From positions 80,532,981-80,596,980 of the forward strand of contig OX344762.1 in the NCBI GenBank assembly GCA_947034895.1: a stretch of DNA of 64,000 nucleotides, written 5' to 3'. The translations under genes and the position numbers were made by a program. The DNA is from Rhytidiadelphus loreus (lineage: Eukaryota > Streptophyta > Bryopsida > Hypnales > Hylocomiaceae). Shown one piece after another: positions 60,311 to 64,000 of this stretch. The notes under the pieces were generated by a model. That model worked only from the letters and a program-made list of their open reading frames with translations. It searched no databases and had not been told where the DNA came from. Each line of letters starts with the position of its first letter. Within the stretch, counting starts at the first letter, position 1.

Positions 60311-60536
60311 CACTATAAGAAACCCACGTTTTTTGTGACGAGCCTTGATTTTTTCTGACGGATTTTTTTTTGATGTCTAAGTTGACATTTAACTTTTTTA
60401 TGTTTTTCATGACATCCAATTGATCTAATGAACATAATTAAAAACGTAAAAACAGCTAAATGTCAACTTAGACATAAAAAAAAATCCGTCAGAAAAAATC
60501 AGGGCTCCTCACAAAAAACGTGGGTTTCTTATAGTG
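60311..60536. mobile_element. CACTA-type MITE, 226 bp, with TTA target duplication
   Basis: Begins CACTATAAGAAACCCACG and ends with the exact inverse. The inverted arms extend about 87 bases with only a few differences, so the element is almost entirely foldback. A 3-bp direct duplication, TTA, flanks it at 60308-60310 and 60537-60539, the length typical of CACTA elements. No coding capacity. Confidence 0.93.
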
Positions 60537-60539
60537 TTA

Positions 60540-61590
60540 TAGCATACTACCTTAGTATGCGCAGAAGCTGTGAAGAGCAGTCCACGTTGGGTATTTTTTT
60601 TATTTTCTTGCTTTCAATTTTTGCACATTTAGAGGAAGGATTTTTTTTCAAGTAGCAGATGTAGCAAGTGATGACTCCACCATTCACTTTTTGAATTAAA
60701 TCATTCTTGAATGAAGTGAACTCAAGTGAAGAGAAATTTTGCCTTTGTATGTTGGAATCTATAGATTTTTTTGTGTAATTACTTCATTTTTTTTGTATAT
60801 TTTGGACCTTCAATTCATTTGAAACTTTTAGAAGATGTACCTAACTTACATTAGACTTAGAATTCCTTTCAATTTGGTGCTAAATTTTGGTGAGGGATCG
60901 GAGTAACTATGGAAGGTAACTTTAAGATCTAATAATTGAATTTATTTTTAAACTAATAAAATATTCTATAAACCACAATTTCCACACTTGCCTCTAATTT
61001 CACTAGTTCCAAGTTCTACTTCCATTCCAAATTTTTATTTATTAGGGGTTAACTAAATTAATTATTCTACAGTTGGATCAATTAAAAGATTTATAAAAAA
61101 AAATCAGCATTGCTTTAGGAAGGGTGATTTGAGACAATTTTTGGCTAGAATGCATCAAAACCCTTTAGAGGTTACTAGAATGTTCAGGGATGTGGAATTT
61201 GTTGTGACAAAGATGTATACAATCAGAACATTATAGTCTACAAGATTCTATTGTTGGTTTTATTACTCCTAGAGACAATACTTTAAAAACACATAACTTA
61301 TTCATGCGGTGTTCAAATAATGCATGCTAAAGTAATTTAGAATCCTCTTTTAGTTGCCAATAAGATCCAATAAAAATAATTTACATTTAATAATAGTAAT
61401 TGCACCTAATACTGACACTAGGGTTGATGTTCAGATGTAGTACATCCTTGCAATCACATCCATTCACTTCCAAAGATTTTCCAAGATTTTAGAGGAGATG
61501 GTTATGGATATAGAGAAGGTTATGGTGCTACTACCTTAGCAAGAGCAATTGAAAGAAATATTGTACAAATTAACATTTGAAGGACCAAAT
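60540..61590. other. Non-coding AT-rich stretch
   Basis: No gene seen. Contains the short repeat at 61295-61375. Confidence 0.5.
61295..61375 (+). repeat. Short dispersed repeat shared with NAT intron 2
   Basis: Partner of 52466-52545. Confidence 0.5.
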
Positions 61591-61599
61591 ACCACTTTT

Positions 61600-62860
61600 T
61601 GATAGCATATAATTTTTGGTCATCCATTTATCAACAAAATTTTCATTTTATTTATTTTTTAAATTTCATACAACATGTAGTCAAGTAGTAACTTCAAGGC
61701 ACAACACTTTTCATAACAATTGACTTTATGGTTAAAAAATTGTTGTATGGGGTGGATGCAAGAAACACCGAACGATTTAGGGAGCGTTCTGCCAAAACTG
61801 TGTTTTTTCTGCTCAGTACTACAAGTATTGCTAGTACTGCAAAACGGAGCAATCTCAGCCGTTGATTTGAAAAATCAACGGCCAGTAATACTTTTGAGTA
61901 CTTTATAATACTGAAATTGTACTACTTAAAAAAAATGACAGTTTGTCACAGAAAGTAGATAAAATTAAGTATAAATTAATAATAATTAGAAAATCATGAA
62001 TAAAAAAAAACTAAAAATTGGCCTTTTGTAGAGACTTGATAGTGATTACATTTCACCAAAAACTAAAAATTGAAACCATCATAAATGTTAGGAGCACTAT
62101 GGGCAAGGGACCCCTATTTGCATGCATGTTGAAGACAAAGAATTGTGTTTTTTTGAATGCCCTTTGGTGGGCACATGCCCTTCTATTGAGGCAATAGCCC
62201 ACAACAATCCTAGACATACATCATCATTTTTGGATGCTCCACAGTACTAAAAACCCCTAAAACGCAAAGTGTGACAAATTAGGTAAATTACAATTTAATT
62301 AAAGGATTTTTTTTCAAAATTTCTCAAAAGTAAGGAATCTAAGGACTTCCAAGTTAGCCATCTCTAATAAAAATTTCAAGTACATGGACTTCATTTCCCA
62401 AAAGATATGGCAAATTGCATCTCCGTCATTCCAATTGTGACACCAAATAGTACCGGTGTTTCTTGCATTCACCCTATGATGTGGAGTTTCTAGTCCAACC
62501 TAGGTACTTGGGTAGCTTAGGAAAAATCACTTATTTTTAAAATAAAAATTTGAACTTGATTTTTTATATTTATGTATATCTGAAAAGCTTTGATTGAATC
62601 ATCATTTTCTATTTTGATTAATGAGGTGAAAGTTATGATTCGTAGGCAATTACAGAATCTATACTCCAAAATAAACTTTCAAGTCCTTTTTTGAACTCAA
62701 ATTCAATATTTAAAATAATAAATAGATAATATATGTATAAGATATATATTTTTTATTACAATATTACAAATGTTGGAATTGAAATTTTTCAATTCTATAA
62801 CTAAATTTTTAACAATTTAGTACTTTTTATCATACTTTATCTCTTTCTATTTACTATTTT
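61600..62860 (+). mobile_element. Repeat family A copy split by a nested insertion
   Basis: The flanks (61600-61750 and 62475-62860) align with the continuous sequence at 26500-26970: 'cat.caagtagta.ct..aaggc.caaca.ttttcataac' before the insertion and 'tttgattaatgaggtgaaagttatga' after it. Confidence 0.7.
61751..62474. mobile_element. Inserted ~724-bp non-autonomous element with 21-bp inverted ends
   Basis: GGGTGGATGCAAGAAACACC plus G (61751-61771) is mirrored at 62454-62474 with one mismatch. TATG occurs directly on both sides and once at the corresponding empty position, consistent with a 3-4 base target duplication. Inside is the small hairpin AGCCGTTGATTT / AAATCAACGGC. No transposase frame. 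Confidence 0.8.
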
Positions 62861-64000
62861 TTTCAAGCATGAGTATCAAAAAAAATTCATTGAATTCTTT
62901 ATATGTATTAATTTGGTTTCCTTACAATTCAAAAATGTAATAGTAGGATTTTGAATAAGACTTAATTCCATGCAATCTCATAAAATTTCATCTATATCCA
63001 ATAGTGCAATCCAAAGATAATATTGATAAAATGTTTGACAAAGATTCTCAAAAAGAAGTTGCCTTGAAGAGAGTGTAGGACGAAAGAGCAATGATTTTTG
63101 TAATCCAGAATTTTATGCAACAAGGTTTCCAAAATATTTCAATATTTTCTCAGGTATAAAGAAATATATTCTTCAAATAAATAAAACAAGTTTTAAGGAA
63201 TTTGTAACCATGAGATGGGAAATATGTCACCTAAGTAAGATGGGATATACTTTGGATGAAGTTGTTTGAAGACTACAAAATTGGAACTTTCAAGCTTCAT
63301 GTATAAACCCTGTTCATGTTTTGTGTACAAACTTTGTGATTATTCAAGCCTCATGGCAATCTTTGATTGTATATTGAAGATAATTATTGAAGGACAATTA
63401 TGTTTACTTTCTTGTTTTTAGAAATTTTCCAAAAACAATTCACCTAGTTTTTGCAATTAAGCAATGTTTATCATGATGTAAAGATGACTCTTCACATTCC
63501 AAGTATAGTGAATTCATTTTCAAGGGACATATGAGATCACTTCTCTTTTGCTCCTATACCATACAAATGGAAACTTTGGTCCATTTATGTAATATGGGCT
63601 TAATTGAAGCCAACCTCAAGAAATAGTTGGAATGACCTTTCTTTTTCCTTACTCCATATTGTTAGTAACCTTTAGAAAATATCATTAAAAACTCCCATGA
63701 TTAGGAGAAAGATCTTCCCCTCTCATTAACTGCCTTTGAATGTTGTCATGGTTTTGAGACAAGAAAGTGTGTATTCTCAAGAGTTCAAGATGGCAAGTGT
63801 CACTTTTGCATGTACTTACCTTATTAGTGTGTGATGCTAATTAAGGTAGTTTGCTCTAAAAGTGATCATGTTCTCAATGCAACCCCTATTTAGGAATGGG
63901 TGACATGTTGCTTGAAACATCTATTATTATCAATGATGAGTTAGGTAGGCTTAAATGGTCGTTTTAAGAGCAGACTACCTTACTAATTAACCAAAGTCAC
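62861..64000. other. AT-rich DNA to the window end
   Basis: I see no gene, clear repeat boundary or RNA gene here. Confidence 0.5.

Overview
The window is nuclear DNA from a land plant. Four intact host-type genes support this. They are a plastid [2Fe-2S] ferredoxin with a transit peptide, a Nicalin-like ER protein with the plant arrangement of motifs, a Euonymus-lectin (EUL/R40)-type lectin, and a nucleobase-ascorbate transporter (NAT) whose substrate-site residues match the UapA type. The spliced genes use GT-AG introns with one GC-AG exception. The genes sit in AT-rich DNA full of short transposons. The decayed kinase at 58.2-59.1 kb and the UapA-like NAT suggest a seed-free plant (bryophyte or lycophyte-like) rather than a flowering plant, but I cannot name the species.

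Layout. 0-10 kb: a divergent pair of element-like genes. On the minus strand is a Mutator-like (MULE) transposase-type gene that runs off the left edge. On the plus strand is an 11-exon gene whose product joins a ParB/sulfiredoxin-like domain to a permuted, beta-class amino-methyltransferase-like domain with altered catalytic motifs. Intron 1 of the second gene is filled by a ~127-bp tandem repeat carrying a GGCGCC-centred palindrome, and the same palindrome recurs in an intron of the transposase gene. This pair is the best candidate for an undescribed system. 10-14.4 kb: AT-rich repeats. 14.4-17.7 kb: a pogo/Jerky-type DDE transposase relic with five nonsense codons and no frameshift. 17.7-31 kb: AT-rich DNA with inverted-repeat elements, related repeat copies, a (TA)n tract and one small TATA-to-polyA-signal gene of unknown function. 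31-36 kb: ferredoxin and EUL lectin, the latter followed by a decayed duplicate of its own 3' end. 36-40 kb: repeats. 40-45.4 kb: Nicalin, with a possible spliced uORF. 45.4-50 kb: repeats, including an element bounded by perfect 18-bp inverted termini. 51-56.5 kb: NAT transporter. 57-59.1 kb: a GC-rich leader with one tiny possible exon, then a kinase pseudogene. 59-64 kb: repeats, including a textbook CACTA-type MITE and a nested insertion.

The four host genes act in unrelated processes: photosynthetic electron transfer, ER membrane-protein assembly, glycan binding and purine transport. They do not form a pathway. The two genes at the left end look like partners: divergent, sharing a 1.4-kb intergenic region and a repeat motif. 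Exon coordinates were derived by reading splice sites by eye. For the four multi-exon genes every junction assigned keeps the reading phase, which is the main support for the models.
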